A stretch of 64,000 nucleotides of DNA, from assembly GCA_003991915.1 (NCBI GenBank), contig RQTK01000006.1, positions 722,254 through 786,253 on the forward strand, written 5' to 3'. Within the stretch, counting starts at the first letter, position 1. Each line of letters starts with the position of its first letter. This stretch comes from Elysia chlorotica (lineage: Eukaryota > Mollusca > Gastropoda > Plakobranchidae). Below the pieces are notes generated by a model. That model searched no databases, had not been told where the DNA came from, and was given only the letters and a program-made list of their open reading frames with translations. Both the position numbers and the translations under genes were made by a program. Positions 13,041-47,816 of the stretch are shown here, in pieces.

Positions 13041-16000
13041 ACTCACTCTTTTGTTGCGATTCTAAGTCTTTCTCCCATGCATATTTTAAATTTAGCTTTA
13101 TAAGTTTTATAACAATACTCCCAGGACGCCAAATTCCGATGCGATAGAAATTATTTTGATTTCGTTTTAGCAACCATTGTGGTAATACAAAGCAGCTTTG
13201 CACTTTACGGGCAATCGTTCTTTTTTGTTTTTACTTTTACGTTTTCCTTACTCAAGGCTGTAGAAGGGAAATATCTTTGATTAAATAAAATTCAATATGA
13301 TCTATAATTATGTACTTATCTTTTCTAGAAGATACAGCGTTACTCATAGGTTTATGATAGTGGGCATCCTCTCCTTCCTTTCGCCATCTCCATCTGATCC
13401 TCTGCCGATTGGTCTCTTAGCCTCTTCATGCATCCCACTACATGTATACAGTCTCCCATCTCAATTAAGAGAGAACAAAACTACCGGATATTATGCAAGC
13501 CTATATCGTAGTGTTATTACTACCCGGTGTTTTACGTCTGTTTTTTCTACGGGTTGTCCAAGACAAGTCCTAATCAGCTTGAAATGTTCACGTAGTTACC
13601 CATTTCTGCCGGAGGGAGAACAAGCCACGTTCCTCTCATGAATGAACCAAATTATAACAGAAAAAACCAGCCCGACATTTCACCAGTAGTTCTCCTCCAA
13701 GCGATTAGCGCGACCCCCTCAGGGTGCTCGTGATGTGGGTTTGTGTTACGTGAGGACCTTTGGGTTGAGAACAGGCAGAAAAAAATCACAATTATCTTGA
13801 ACAGCACTATCAATATACTCAGTTCCATGAACAGAAATAATCGGTTGGTTTAAAAACCTTCCTGTAATAAGGGCCTCACTCCATGGATTGTGCTACTTGT
13901 CCCCTACCCCATCAATTTGTGACATACGAAATTACCAGACTTTAGCTTTAGGACACATCACGGTAGTGGACCTATTGGTAATCTTGAAGGTGGTAAGCCA
14001 TATGGCCCATAGTGGCAAATTTAGCGAAATGCCTTCATAGTAAAACCATTAAAATGTTGAAAAGATTCATGTCATCTTTTGAAAGCTTCTATTTTGATTT
14101 TGATCTACACAGGGGCTAGAGTAATGTGCGGATGCCCCCAATACAAACCCTTGGAAATTGTATGTGCTTCTGCATAAATAAAAAGCGGAGATCCTAGAAT
14201 CTCAGTCTCCTCGAATCACATTTTACTGACATCACACTAACAGCCTGGTGGGAATCGAACCGGTGACTCCCCGTGTAAAGTCAATTGGTCCGCCGACTGA
14301 GACACCTGGAGTCCCGATTAGTCCACTATATGATGTGAGAGCATAGATGTATATAAGTTATATATCTATGTGTGAGAGTTATTGCTGCTGTCATCTGGGT
14401 TTTCCGTGATGATCGGCCATAATGGTAGGCCTAATGGTGGGAAAACTCTCGCTGTCAACTAATGCACACCAAAGGCGTCTGCTCAGATTTTCTTCTTATA
14501 GCTCTGAATAGAAAAAGGATAAAAGACTCAGTGTCGTACTTTCTTCCTTGAAATGTTCTTAGATCCCATACAAACATAACATGGACTGGGTTTCCCTTGA
14601 GAGTGCCATTCCTTTAGAAATATAAAGCGATATACTAAGATATACTATTATCGTTTTTTTTTTCAGAACCCATGCACCAAGTAAATATTGCAGAAATAAT
14701 CGTTAAAAAATATAGCCCTTTTATAATGAGTGTTAGAAATAAAAAAGTTGTAAAATATTTAACCGTCTGTTAATATTCAAAGTTTGTTAAGTTAAACATT
14801 TGCTCTTGCAAATTTTATCTACTGTCTATATCTCGACTTGCCCCGACATATAATCAGACTTGATTGTAAAGTAAATAATGAATGGGATAGAAACCACATC
14901 CTTGAAAGGCCAAAAGAGGAAACAATCTTCAGAGTTTGAAATTCAAATCTTTTATGACCTTTACTTTTAAAAAGAATATGTTCACTCTATAGCTACCTGG
15001 ACCAGTGCAAACAAGGATATCCCTAAGTAAATTTCTCCTAACCGTTTTAACAAATTTAATTACTATAGCTTAAGTTTTCCATCCCCATGCTTTCTATTGA
15101 TCAATCAGTATGTTATTCCATAAGATTTATTCATAGATTCAATTAATCAGATAAAATCCACCTAGTTCAAATTTACATTCAATTTATTTGCCACTGCACA
15201 TCATGCACATCATTCTATTCCGTATGTAAAGCCTTTCAAATGGAATTCGGTCACTGGTTGAAAAATGCATTCTGCCTGATTGTGTCCAGAGATTTTACCT
15301 CGGCTAGGGTGGATAGAAAGGCAGGAATCTGATTCAAATCTCCACTCTCAAGATGGTTTCGCGTTTGAAAACAACTAAAATCATATAGAAAACTGGATAA
15401 TCAAAAAGGTTGTTTATTGATCTTCCTTTTTATCTTCCTACATAGAAATTAAACTTCTTTTTGCGTATAGCAGCGTGAAAACGATAAATTGAACAAGGCA
15501 GCAATTTAAAGTTGTGAAGATGCGGACTTTTCTCGCGCGCTGGCCAATATCTCGCCCATTTGCCTTTCATCTATCTCATCAAAAAGCAGCGGAGGTCTCC
15601 CGCCAGACCAATAAATCGTCCATTTATGCATTCAAACAAGAGAACGGTGCGCCCGGCCGCACGCCTCGGAGATGTATTTGAACGTCGGAAGCACAAAGAG
15701 ATGTATACGAGCGTCCGAGACACAGCGTTCTTTCCGTGTAACGTCGGTGATCAAATAGATAAGGCTAGTTGCCTCGCTTTTCGCTAGCTTTGTGCTTAGA
15801 ACTAGGATAGGCATAGAAAACACTTAGTGCATCTTACACAATTTCCGTGTGTTGTTTGTTCTTCCTCGTTCCGTGTTTTTTTGTTTCATGTTTTTAAAAG
15901 GTTATCATCATCATCATCACTATAATAATAATAATCATTTTCACTTTCGTTTACATTTTTAATATCCTTCCTCCTCATCTTTATTTGTTCTTGTTGTTTG

Positions 16001-18119
16001 TGTCTTTTTAAACATTTCTTCATGTAGTTCGTGACTTGTTTATTGGTTTTTCTCAATGCACTTTCATCTACAGAAAAACACAAGCAAAAACAACAATCTA
16101 CTAGAAAACAAAAACGAAAGAAATTGAATAGTCAGACCATCAATATATTGATAATATAACATTTTGAGCCCAAAAGGGAAGTATATGTTAAGCCAGCATT
16201 GACATTATAAACCCCCGTACTACAGCCAGAATAATCCAAGGTACCCAACTTTCAAAACCATCAATCTTCTTTGTCGTTTCCTTCCAATTTTGTCTGGTGT
16301 CTCTTCACTGTTCAAGGGCGGTCTTTTATTCGGTTTTGGTACTAGCAGTGACTGAGACAGAGAGCCAGTTGCCTTAAAACTAAGCTGCGCCAGGAAAAAC
16401 ACAACACCTTCTTTTCTTAGGTCATCTTAAGTTCTTTCTATACGGCATCTCTTCCAAAAATCAAAATAATTAATATTTCTTTACCTTTTCAAATGTTTTT
16501 TTTTACTCCTTACTCTTTATGTGAGGAAAAAATAACTAGAGATGTTACTTTAAAACTACAAAATAGGCAAGCCATTGTTTAATAAATTAGGCTTTAAAAT
16601 GTCCATTCAGTCCGTCAACTATAAAGGAAGAAAAAAAACTAGAGCTTCTGCACAGAGAAGATTGAGCGGGAGGTCTACCTAACCGGTCACACAGCCTAGC
16701 CCTAACACTGAGTGAGTCCTAGCCAAAATCATGAAAGACGGTCTGAGAGGGACTGGTGAGATGCCGCACGTACTATCGACTGGGATATCCTGCCCATTGT
16801 TTATTCATGTAAACATTTCAGGAAAATATGCTTAAACTAAACAGAGATTACATGATCAAAATAGGTTTTTGTTTAAAAGTATTATTATTAATATTGATTT
16901 CTGTCGTTATTAATACGGTGATCAGCTTCTTGTTCTTTAAAGCTGATTGGTATAAGATAAATGGAATTAAGTTACAATTAATTATACGCACCCAATTGTT
17001 AAATCATCAATAAATTGTGCTGTTGCGAGTATTAAAGCTACACCTTTTCACCTCGTGAAAACACCGTTGTTAATGACGCTAACCAGTCAATGTGGACCTC
17101 CTGTAGAGCGGTACGTTACTTTTCAAATCGACCATCACCTGTGGCTAATTAGTTAAAATTAAGTTAGCAAATGTATTAATTGGAACCCCCCCCGCCCACG
17201 CACACACCCACAGAAACACTGTCGCACCTTCTAACAGCTTGCCGAATTTAGTTCATTGCTCGGTTTTTGGTTTGGTTTTCAGGTTTTAAAACGTTTTTGA
17301 CCAGAAAGTAGGCAAGCTCGTTGGTGGGTCCCAAGACTGAAGTCTAATTTTTATGCTGCTACACATGCTTCTATTGTTTTAATGCAATGGGCAATCCATG
17401 AACTGAACTTACACCTTCAACCTTATCCTTCTATATATCTCTCTATTTCTCTCTTTCTCTCTCTTTCTTAATTCAAAAAGGGTCTGTCTTAGATTCTCGC
17501 CTGTTTAAAAAACAACGCTGTATAAACATAAACACCCACTATGGATGAAGTGCATTGTCACTTTGATCAGCACCCAAATTTGATTGGACGTATCGCAGCG
17601 AACCAACTGCCGTAACGGCGCCTGGACACCAATCGCTGCCACGGTAATACGAGATGGGCATATCTACGAGTTCTTTTAATACGCTCTGGTCTAAATTTAT
17701 GGCTTATTTATGGACAATCAGCTAGACTGGCCACTTACTAAGTGAAATCAATCACCAGTCGTTCGAATTTAGCTACAAATTACGGTGATAAATTCTCCGT
17801 AATAAAATTCGAATTGAAATCTACCCACAACTTTACTAATACCTTGGAACTAGTCACCATATGAACAGACGATCATGAAAGTGCACTTAAAACTTCGTTA
17901 AGAGTAGTACGTACAACGGTTTCGTTCGCCTGGAACCCGACTAAGAATAGGTTTGACTAGATCTACTTAAAACTGATTTCAGTTCGTTGTACTTCTCCCC
18001 GGAATGCCTCACAAAGGAAAGATTCCACAAAAAACAATTCCTCCACCACTAAAAAAACACAGAAACTCCCAACATTGAAAATTATAAAAATATTGGACAC
18101 CCCCTGGAAGAGAAAAAGA
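13041..18119. other. Intergenic, no gene seen
   Basis: Mostly AT-rich; a CG-containing block at 15520-15790 has no recognisable product. Confidence 0.65.
14226..14318 (-). mobile_element. tRNA-like SINE head
   Basis: On the minus strand GGTGTCTCAGTCGGCGG (A box) and GGTTCGATTCCCACC (B box) flank a tRNA-length spacer. No clear body is seen; divergent from the family at 5628-5897. Confidence 0.5.
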
Positions 18120-21030
18120 GCCCATGTCTCAGCATCCTGATTAGAGAAGATGTGAACCAAACATTCATCAAAGAAGACTCCATCGAAACGTTCAATTATT
18201 GGAACCAATAGAGGACTGTATAGGGTCCAACCAACTACCATGCGTGACAACACTCATAGGAGACGACGATTGATAGGATTCTGATGCCCCTCCCCCCACA
18301 CACACAGACACAGCTGAGATTCAATACAATAGATTCAATACAAAAATGCAGACTGGGATGAGTTCCAACAACTCATACTAAAACAGAGGAGAAAAGTTTC
18401 GACATTATAGACCAACAATGCGGAGACCTAATAATCGAAATGAGAGATGCATCCCTTCAATCAACTTTAATAAACTCTAAACCCCGACTCAAGAAAAAAC
18501 CTCAACAAAATATTAGTTAAACGAAAAATGTGAAAAAGCAGTAAAAGAAAGACAGACAGCCCTTAAAAAACTGATATACACAAAACAGAAGAGAATCTCA
18601 TTAAAAAAAACCCAGAATAAAACACAACAAAGCGAAAGTGATGATAGAGGAAACCAAAAATGAATCATGGAGCGATTTTACCAAAGAAATAGACATTAAC
18701 TTTAATGAAAAAAAGTCTGTAACCAAATGAAAAACATAAGGGAATTAGAAAAAAAAAAAATAACCGCATTATATAGACTAAAATCTCGCACATACCACCT
18801 AGAAAAAACTGTTGAGACAAGAATAAATAAACTTACACCTTGAGAAGAATAACCTTCTGAACGAAAACCAAGCAGGTTTTAGCAAAAACAGAGATAATAT
18901 ACCAATCCCTCCTACTAGAAAAATGATTATAAAACGGCCAAAGCCAGAAAGAAGACAGAAGCAGCCATATTCCTAGACCTGGAAAAAGCATGTGTCACAC
19001 TATGGAAGGACGGCCTGCTAAAACAACGTAAACATATGAAAGTATGTGTTGGAATGTACAACTACATCCAACAATTCGGACAAGGCAGGACATTTAAAGT
19101 ATAAATAGGGAATAAACTCTCATCCACCAAAGTACAAGCAAATAGTACCCAAAAAGGAGCAGTAATAACCCTTAAACATTAACCAGGCCATTACAGACCC
19201 CAATACCAGAGAAGTTGCAGACGACTGTGCATTTTGGAAAACACACGGAAAGCTAAAAAAAAGCAGCGAATTTAGAGCAAAAGGAAAATTCAACAAATTA
19301 ATCAAACAACTAGGAAACAGGCTACCAAACTCGCACAACAAATAAGGAAACCAAAGTGGTCATTTTGGGGGCAATGAAAAACTCCAAATTACTATAGATT
19401 TCATCGAATCACCTTAAAAATGTTCACAAAATTTCTAAAAAACGTCGTATTCGATAAAAATATATTTTCTCAGAACACATAGAACTGCTAAGCAAAAAAG
19501 CCTGAAAACAACTAGAACTACTGAAATCACTTAGCCAAAACAAACAAAAAACCTACACACCCCTTACACTACCAAAAAGATTACAAAATTCTAGTAAAAG
19601 GATCCCTTACATAATGGGCAAGAAATATGTGGCCAACCCTATCAAAAAACCCTGAAAAACTCGACAACATCCAAGCAGATGCACTTAGAGCGACAATCAA
19701 CACAGACTCACTGATCAAAAAACATTTTGTATGAAAAGGAAAGGAGCAGCTCTAAAATATTGGGCGAGAGTCAGATTTAACCCCCAAACCCAGCAAATGC
19801 AATTTTTACCGATCCTGTCAAAATCACTGAAATTCAAAGGATAAAAACAAAACCACTCAACAAGAGGATAGCATGGCTAGCACACGATAAAATACATAAT
19901 TTAAATCCCGAAGACATTAATACCAAACAATTTGCCATAGAACCATGGACATTCAGAAACATCCAAGTAGACACCCAGCTAAGCCGAGCGCCATAAAAGT
20001 GGACGGACAAAACAAACTCAAAGCAATAATTCTGGAATTACAGACGGATCTAAGACAGGAAGCCTTGCTAGCATATTAGTTTACTGCAAAGACCTGGAAT
20101 TAAATATCAACAACAGAATAACAGACAATAATAGTATTACAGCAGCAGAATTAGCGGCCATAGACGAAACTCTAAAGACCATTCAGAAAAAGAAGATGGA
20201 CAGAGAAAATAGTGTTATATTAAGGGACTCCTTAGCAGCACCACTCAGTATAAAAAATACCCAAACAAAACCAACACCAGGCAAGACCTTACAGAATCGA
20301 TCAACATTCAAGCAAATCACCTCCAAGAAAAGAACAAAACCAATGTTCAGATCTGCTGGACCACAGCCCACTGTAACATCGAAGGAAACGAAAAAGCTGA
20401 TCAACAGGCCAAATTTGGACTCAGTTGTAATACGCTAAGAAAAACCGGTCTGGGATCTAGTGAAGTAAAAACCGTAAAAACAAGTACACAAATGGACCAA
20501 CCACTAAAAAAGATTCTCCCTCGCTGTCGCCCTACAGGTTTGAAAAGATTTACTCAGCTTCAATACCACAAACAATAAAATCAATAAAGCTAGACTTAAA
20601 ACTAGTGAAGTAAAAACCGTAATAAACCAGTACAACACGAGTGACAACACAAATGTACCAACCACTAAAAAAGATTCTCCCTGGCTCTCGCCCTACAGGT
20701 ATGCAAAGATGTACTCAATTTCAATACCACAAACAATAAAAGCAATAAAGTGAGACTTAAAGCCCCAACCCCTAAGGTTATCAGAAAATGTAAATAATGT
20801 GGGGCCACACCATACACGATACAACATATCATAGAAAAATGCCCAGCCCACCTCCAGCAAGAGACAAACTAAAAAGCTAATGCGCAAAAGAAAAAAAAAT
20901 TTACAGGAGAAGAAGCTCATCCACAATAACCATTTAAAAACTACTAAAAGGCCTCAAATGCTCCCCCCCCCCCTAATTACCAACCCAGACGGGCCCAAGG
21001 ACCTCCTAACGGGATAATGGGATAACAAAT
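18120..21030 (+). mobile_element. Decayed LINE (endonuclease, RT, RNase H, zinc knuckle)
   Basis: Frames are broken by many stops, but motifs run in order. An endonuclease-like SILIREDVNQ is at about 18125. An RT start NLLNENQAGFSKNRDN is at 18850-18900, and AAIFLDLEKA...LWKDGLL at 18961-19020. The catalytic box VADDCAFW is at 19214-19237. RNase H pieces are TDGSKTG at 20040, AELAAIDETL at 20145-20175, ILRDSLAAPLSI at 20215-20255 and WTTAHCNIEGNEKADQQAK at 20357-20413. A CGA-x-H-x-x-C zinc-knuckle-like end follows near 20790-20860. RNase H after RT points to the I/R1/LOA/Tad-like group of LINEs. Antisense open frames across it are shadows. Confidence 0.8.
20457..20762 (+). repeat. Tandem duplication inside the LINE 3' part
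   Basis: CTAGTGAAGTAAAAACCGTAA starts both units, at 20457 and 20602. Each continues through CCAACCACTAAAAAAGATTC, CGCCCTACAGGT and TTCAATACCACAAACAATAAA. The copies have diverged at many bases, so the duplication is old. Confidence 0.85.
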
Positions 21031-21849
21031 GTCCCTACCTCTGGACACCCCTCCTTTACTAATCTCGCAAATAGGGAAAAAACATTTAAAAGAAATACGA
21101 CAAATCATGACTGGACAGTCAGTGGCAAAACTTTGTCTCAGGCAAAACAAGATACCCCTCGACGGCGGATGCGCCCCAACTAGAGGCAGGCAGTGGACCC
21201 AACAGAATGAAGCCGTGCACATTACACGTCCTTCCATTTACCAGAACAGGAATTTATGAACTTTGAAAAACCCTTCAAACTGATGAAAGAAAACTGAGAA
21301 CAATATGAAGTAACAAACCCAACAGCAAGACGTTAAAAAATATGACACATGAACTGGTAGTATATCACAGGAAAGCAAGGGGAAGAACAATGAGTGGGTG
21401 TCAAAAGAAATCTTAGGAACCATAAGGAAACGTAATGAAGCAAAAAAAACAACAACAACAAAACAACAACAACAAACAAAACAAAAAATAAAAAACCAGC
21501 AAGCAAAACACAAATCACTACAGAAATTGACGAAGCAGGACTCTATCTGAACCAGCAAAAATTAGGATCAATGGAACAACTTTAAATAATATACGAGGAC
21601 AATAAACAGTAATGGCAAAACCAGCAAAGAAATAGACATCACCATAGCACAAGTTAAATCTAAGTTTATGAAACTAAAGGACTTATTTATGTCACTAGAA
21701 ATTTCAAGAGATCCAAAACTAAGAGCAATACGTATTTCTAGAAGCTTTCGAGATGTGAATATTTCGACGACAAACAAGAATTAGTTTAAAAAAAAAAAAA
21801 CAGAATAATAAATGGAAAAGTCTAAAGAACACTCGGTATTAAAAAGAAG

Positions 21850-22200
21850 TAATGGAAAGTATATATGCGACATCACACGCTGTCTTATTTTGATCATGTA
21901 GCAAGGCGTGACAGCTTCGCTTAAACAATCCTAACAGGCAGAATGGAAGGAGGACGACGGAAAGGCAGACTCAGCAGGGAATAGTACGGCGAAATGAAAA
22001 GTGGACAGGGACCCAGTTACATGTGAACCTCAGACTGGCGCAGGATCGTTTGACATGGAAACATATGGCACGCCAACTCCGAATCAGGAGGTCAAAATAA
22101 CCTATGACCACGCAAACGATCAGAGGAGCCTGGAATCTGTTGACCAAACATTCTATGCCCCGGACAGGGAGCTCTTGATCAGGCATAATTGATGGGGCGA
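21850..22200 (+). mobile_element. 3' end of a second LINE (RT C-terminus), decayed
   Basis: FDHVARRDSFA-stop-TILTGRMEGGRRKGR (21890-21970) matches the GHV-x-R-x-x-x-L-x-K-x-x-L-x-G-R-x-x-G-x-R-x-x-GR ending typical of many LINE reverse transcriptases. DRLTWKHMARQLR (22045-22080) matches the DR-x-x-W-R segment that follows. Stops interrupt the frame. A short A-rich repeat (GAGAATACT) follows at 22520-22565. Confidence 0.65.
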
Positions 22201-22767
22201 GTTTCCCGCCTCTTGGCAGGTTGACGGTGCAGCGCTTCTGCGCTGTCTCTGGAATCTTAAGTCGCTTGCTGGGAAACTTCAAACTCTGGTCGACCAATTC
22301 AGATTTCGCAAATCATCAGATATTTTGGTTTAATGGAGACACCCTGGCTGCTTATCTTGGAACTCGACCGCAGAAACAACACTAAGCAGACTTCCCACTG
22401 ACATACATCTTGGCGGAGATAAGCAGTTTACCGTTCTAAGCACAGAAATGACACTGTGCAGGACCTACAAAAGACATTCAGATTGGCAGATTTAAAGGGC
22501 TTACACTTCTTAACGCAAAAAGAGAATACTAAGAATAAAACATGCAAAAAAGAGAATACTTAGAATGAAACATTACAATCAACATGGCAAAGGTAAACGA
22601 GTTTATAGATCTGACCACAGAAAAAATAATAATGATACAAAATTTCACTTTCTAATCACATACGCTTTATCTTAGCTTATATTATCATATCTTATCTTAA
22701 GCTTCCTGGTCGATAATTGTATTTGCATGCACTTAGCTGCTGGTCCTTACCACTTTTGACAGGAGAC

Positions 22768-23327
22768 CTGGGCCCGTAATAAGTTCTCAGCGCACGAAGT
22801 TTGGTGCAACTGGTACCTTCCCTTACAGGGTCGTCGTAATCGTTAAGACAATAACGTAGCCAATCAGCGCATTGCTTCTTCTTCAGCGCGCCATAAAAGC
22901 AACAAACACGCCAATACCGCCGCCATCTTGAAAACATCTCGAGTCAGTTTTTAAAATAGATTAATTAAACAATAAAGCCATAAGTTTAGATACACCAAGC
23001 TTTTAAATCTTTACTTGTCTCTGTTTAACTTATTCGATGCATTTAACTTTACCGAATGGTGTTCTTTTGATAATTACTATCAATTAAATTCGCATCTTCT
23101 AATGGCGCAAAAAATTAGCCTAAATCTACGCCTAAATTTGCGTGTAGATCTATATATACATCTAGCAGTATTATTAATGAGAAACTAAAATCTAAGTAAA
23201 TTTAACTACAATTTATGAAATTCTATGATCTATAAGCGTATATCTAATGTAGCGCACCAGCAGAAAAATATTTATGTATGTGTGCAGTGTTTGGTTGTGT
23301 GTTTTAAGAGTTGCATACGGGCCCTGG
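22768..23327 (-). mobile_element. Terminal-inverted-repeat element, copy 1 (MITE-like)
   Basis: The ends read CTGGGCCCGTAAT at the left and ATACGGGCCCTGG at the right, an inverted repeat of about 12 bases. Read on the minus strand the inside matches the copy at 58466-59120 in order, including ATTTCATAAATTGTAG, AACACCATT, AAGCTTG-x-TGTAT, CTGATTGGCTA, TTATTGTCTTAACG, AGGTACC and CGCTGAGA. There is no transposase frame. The target-site duplication is not clear. It also carries a CCAAT box and a CAAGATGGCGGC word that can mimic a promoter. Confidence 0.7.
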
Positions 23328-26134
23328 TTTTTTGTGTGGCAGATGCACAGTTGTTAGTTGTTAGTCTTGGAACCTGCCCACAAAATAGCCTTGTTTGATT
23401 TTGCCTCATACAATGGGAGTTATGATATCAATCAATCAACGCTGTGGTAGTTTAAGGTGATTTCAGGTGATTGAAAAGTCTGGATACAGTACTTACAGCT
23501 GGCGAATAGTAAAGCCACTGATGCGGGAAAAGAACACGACTTTCTTCACAGTACATTGCCTGTCTGGTCTGACAAACATGGAGTTTTTAGTCAGACATGT
23601 AATGGGGACCATCTTCTCCGCATAGCGTTGTTCAGAATACCATGTAAAAGTCAAACTTGGAGATTATAGGATGATAATTCATTGACAATCACCATGTATG
23701 TGCCGCTTTGCATAACCCCTGTTGAAGATTAGTCCTGCCACTGGGTGTAGGAATTCGGTTTGAAAAATTATATGTTTTTATTGTGCAAAGAAAAGAAGAA
23801 ATAGTTTTTAGCTTGTTTTTTGTTTGAGCGTTTGAAACTGCCGAATATTGTCCATTTTTACTAAATTTGGTATGGTCTTTTTTGTTAGAAAATATTACTA
23901 AATACCAACCTGGATGCTGAAAGAGTCTCTCAATATGAACTATTTTATTTATACCAAAAGCCACAGTATTGTGATCTAATAATCAAGTGGTGGTTCAAAA
24001 TCAGTTATAAATGAAAGCTCTAATGTAACTCAGCTGAACCATACACACACATTTAGAAAAGTCTCATCTGATCGTTTTACAACACAATTGTTTTCTGTGC
24101 TATGTTTAATTCAATTCGTGCTGTTAGCATTATCATGAACAAGCAGACTCCCCCCCCCCCCCCCCCCCGTAAATCATTAAGGCTCATACCATAAGCTGTT
24201 GTCGATCGGTAATGTCAAGAACCTTAAGCTGTTTAAGACGACTTCTTTGTTCTCTTTGAGTGGCAAGCGAGAGCTCGGTGGCGTGGTTGGTAAAGGCACA
24301 ATCTATAAATAGATGAATCTTATTGCACCCCAAGCGTGCTATCTCTTCACTGCTGTTTTCACTCAATCTTAAAGACCACGTGGCACTACACAATACTTAC
24401 CACTACTAATTAACTGGTATGCCATATGTATTTACAATGAGAGAAAAGCGGCCGAGCTTAATGTAAATAATAAATTGTGAGAGCGATTAAAGTGCATTTG
24501 TAAATATTAACACAGAGTAGCGAACAATGCATTCCATTTCCTACTATTGACAATTATAAGAATCTTGGTGAAGAGGGCGCGTCGGCTTCAAACAGAAAAC
24601 AAAACATGAGAAAAATATGTATTGAAATGTTTTCATGAAATAATTATGTATAAATAATTAGACAACTAAAACAGGAAAAAACGAGTTAGAGAAAATGACA
24701 AGAAAGTTATAAAGTAGAGCATGTCATAGAATTAAAGCAATAGCAAAACTTATCACTAGGCAACTTTATTTGCATACAACAAACACAGACAACATCAACA
24801 ATTAAACATTGGAACTTTATTGATTATTGCTAATGGTAACTACACAAAAACAATAGCGACAAATTGAAAACTGGCCAAGTTCTTGAGACGCTTGAAAATA
24901 GACAGAAAAAAGAAGGAAATAACAACCACACAACTTTTAAAAGTTATGAAGAAAGTTTATTCTATTTCTTTTGCATTTTTTTTCTTTTTTCCCAACTGTT
25001 AGTTTTTTGTCCATGGCTGTGAACGTAACACACCTGCACGTGTTGCCACATGTCTGGACATTTCTAAAACAGGATAAAACGAAGCATCGAGAGCAGGGTA
25101 CGAATAATAAAATGCCCATTACAATTATTCAAAACTCAATGTTAGTTTCTTCTTGTGTTTTGTTCATCCCATTTAATTTGCATAGGAATACACTATTAAG
25201 ACATTTCAAATGTTAAGTGCAAAAAACATCATGCAAATGACTACAGAATAATTATACGCCTTTTTTGCAAAATAGAAATTATGTTAAAATGACAGCAAAT
25301 GACATTAAGAGAAAAAAAAGCAGATGGGAGTTGGTTTGTTTTCTCCAAGTTTTCTGTTATCAAGATTACATTCATTAGCATAAATAAAATTGAATAATCA
25401 ATCATATTCGTGCTCAAAATAAATCTAGATCTAGGAACAATAAATACAATACAATTCACAAAATGCACATGCACAAAACTTGAACAGTTTCATTAGAATA
25501 CGTTTGCGGTTTCTCAGTAAAAACCATGCAATTCAAATTGTATTATTTTAAAAATCTTAGCAGCGTCACAAAAGGAAAAAGATAGTAGGAAAAATCTTTA
25601 AAATGAGTGAATAAAAAGGATATTTGACGTATACAAAAACAATTTAGTTTTGTTACCTCTTTGTTGACTATTCAAAACACGTCTATCAATTGATGGCTAG
25701 AAGAAGAAAAAAAACACCACCGGCTCATAACTTAAAATAATTGTGCATACAGACGGGCGCATTATCTTGCATAAAATGATGCATAATATAATAAACGCTG
25801 CGCAGTGAACACAATAATTTTTTTCAATTCTAAAAACCAAATCTCAATAGACAACAAAATACTCTATTAGAGGTGCCACAGAGCGCTTTTACATTTCAGT
25901 TTTAGCACTGGCGGAGGGGGGGGGGAGGCAAAGTGAGCTTAGTAAATAGAAATCGCGGTTTCAAATCAAAGATTCCTGGCCTCGTGTCTCCGTTTACGCC
26001 GCCTTGTTAGCCACGGGAAGCATCATCACTACCAAGTGACCGGTGGGGACACCTATCGTGTCATCCTCGTTCTGTCTCTGTGTGGCAGCCAGTTCAAACT
26101 TTTGTACTCTTTCTTGGGGGGAGGGGCACTACCG
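23328..26134. other. Upstream region of the receptor gene
   Basis: AT-rich, with a C homopolymer at 24151-24168, a G run at 25915-25925 and several short inverted A/T stretches. No coding exon could be recognised. A 5' UTR exon of the receptor could lie here but cannot be picked out by eye. Confidence 0.6.
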
Positions 26135-26143
26135 TATAAAAAG
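26135..26143 (+). promoter_or_regulatory. Candidate TATA box before receptor exon 1
   Basis: TATAAAAAG lies 149 bases before the start ATG, in a locally GC-richer stretch. If used, transcription would start near 26165 and exon 1 would carry a 5' UTR of about 120 bases. I see no clear initiator or downstream element, and AT-rich DNA gives chance matches. The 3' splice-site-like sequence at the ATG argues for a different, upstream promoter. Confidence 0.3.
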
Positions 26144-26261
26144 TGGCCTACAGATGCCAGATGCCAGAAGGCGTTAACAAAAACACAATTTTCCACACCA
26201 TTTTGAAAGTATTAAACCTTTAGACTTCAAGTCCAAACACTTACGCGCTACTGCCCTCTGA

Positions 26262-26283
26262 AGTTGACCTTTTTTTCCACCAG
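26262..26283 (+). promoter_or_regulatory. Possible 3' splice site touching the start ATG
   Basis: TTGACCTTTTTTTCCACCAG immediately precedes ATGG. TTGAC resembles a branch-point context, then a pyrimidine run and CAG follow. It could join an unseen 5' UTR or coding exon to exon 1. No upstream partner exon could be recognised. Confidence 0.4.
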
Positions 26284-47782
<21,499 letters not shown>

Positions 47783-47816
47783 TCCAGTCTTTTGCGCGTC
47801 GGAGACACGGAGACAC

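Noticed and set aside
18000-21800. Several minus-strand hydrophobic frames
   Set aside because: They are complements of an A-rich LINE strand; RT and RNase H motifs read on the plus strand.
22858-22935. CCAAT box and CAAGATGGCGGC word as a receptor promoter
   Set aside because: They lie inside the TIR element and the CCAAT part recurs in the copy at 58466-59120, so they belong to the repeat.
22692-22937. 81-residue minus-strand frame
   Set aside because: It overlaps the TIR element and is not kept open in its second copy.
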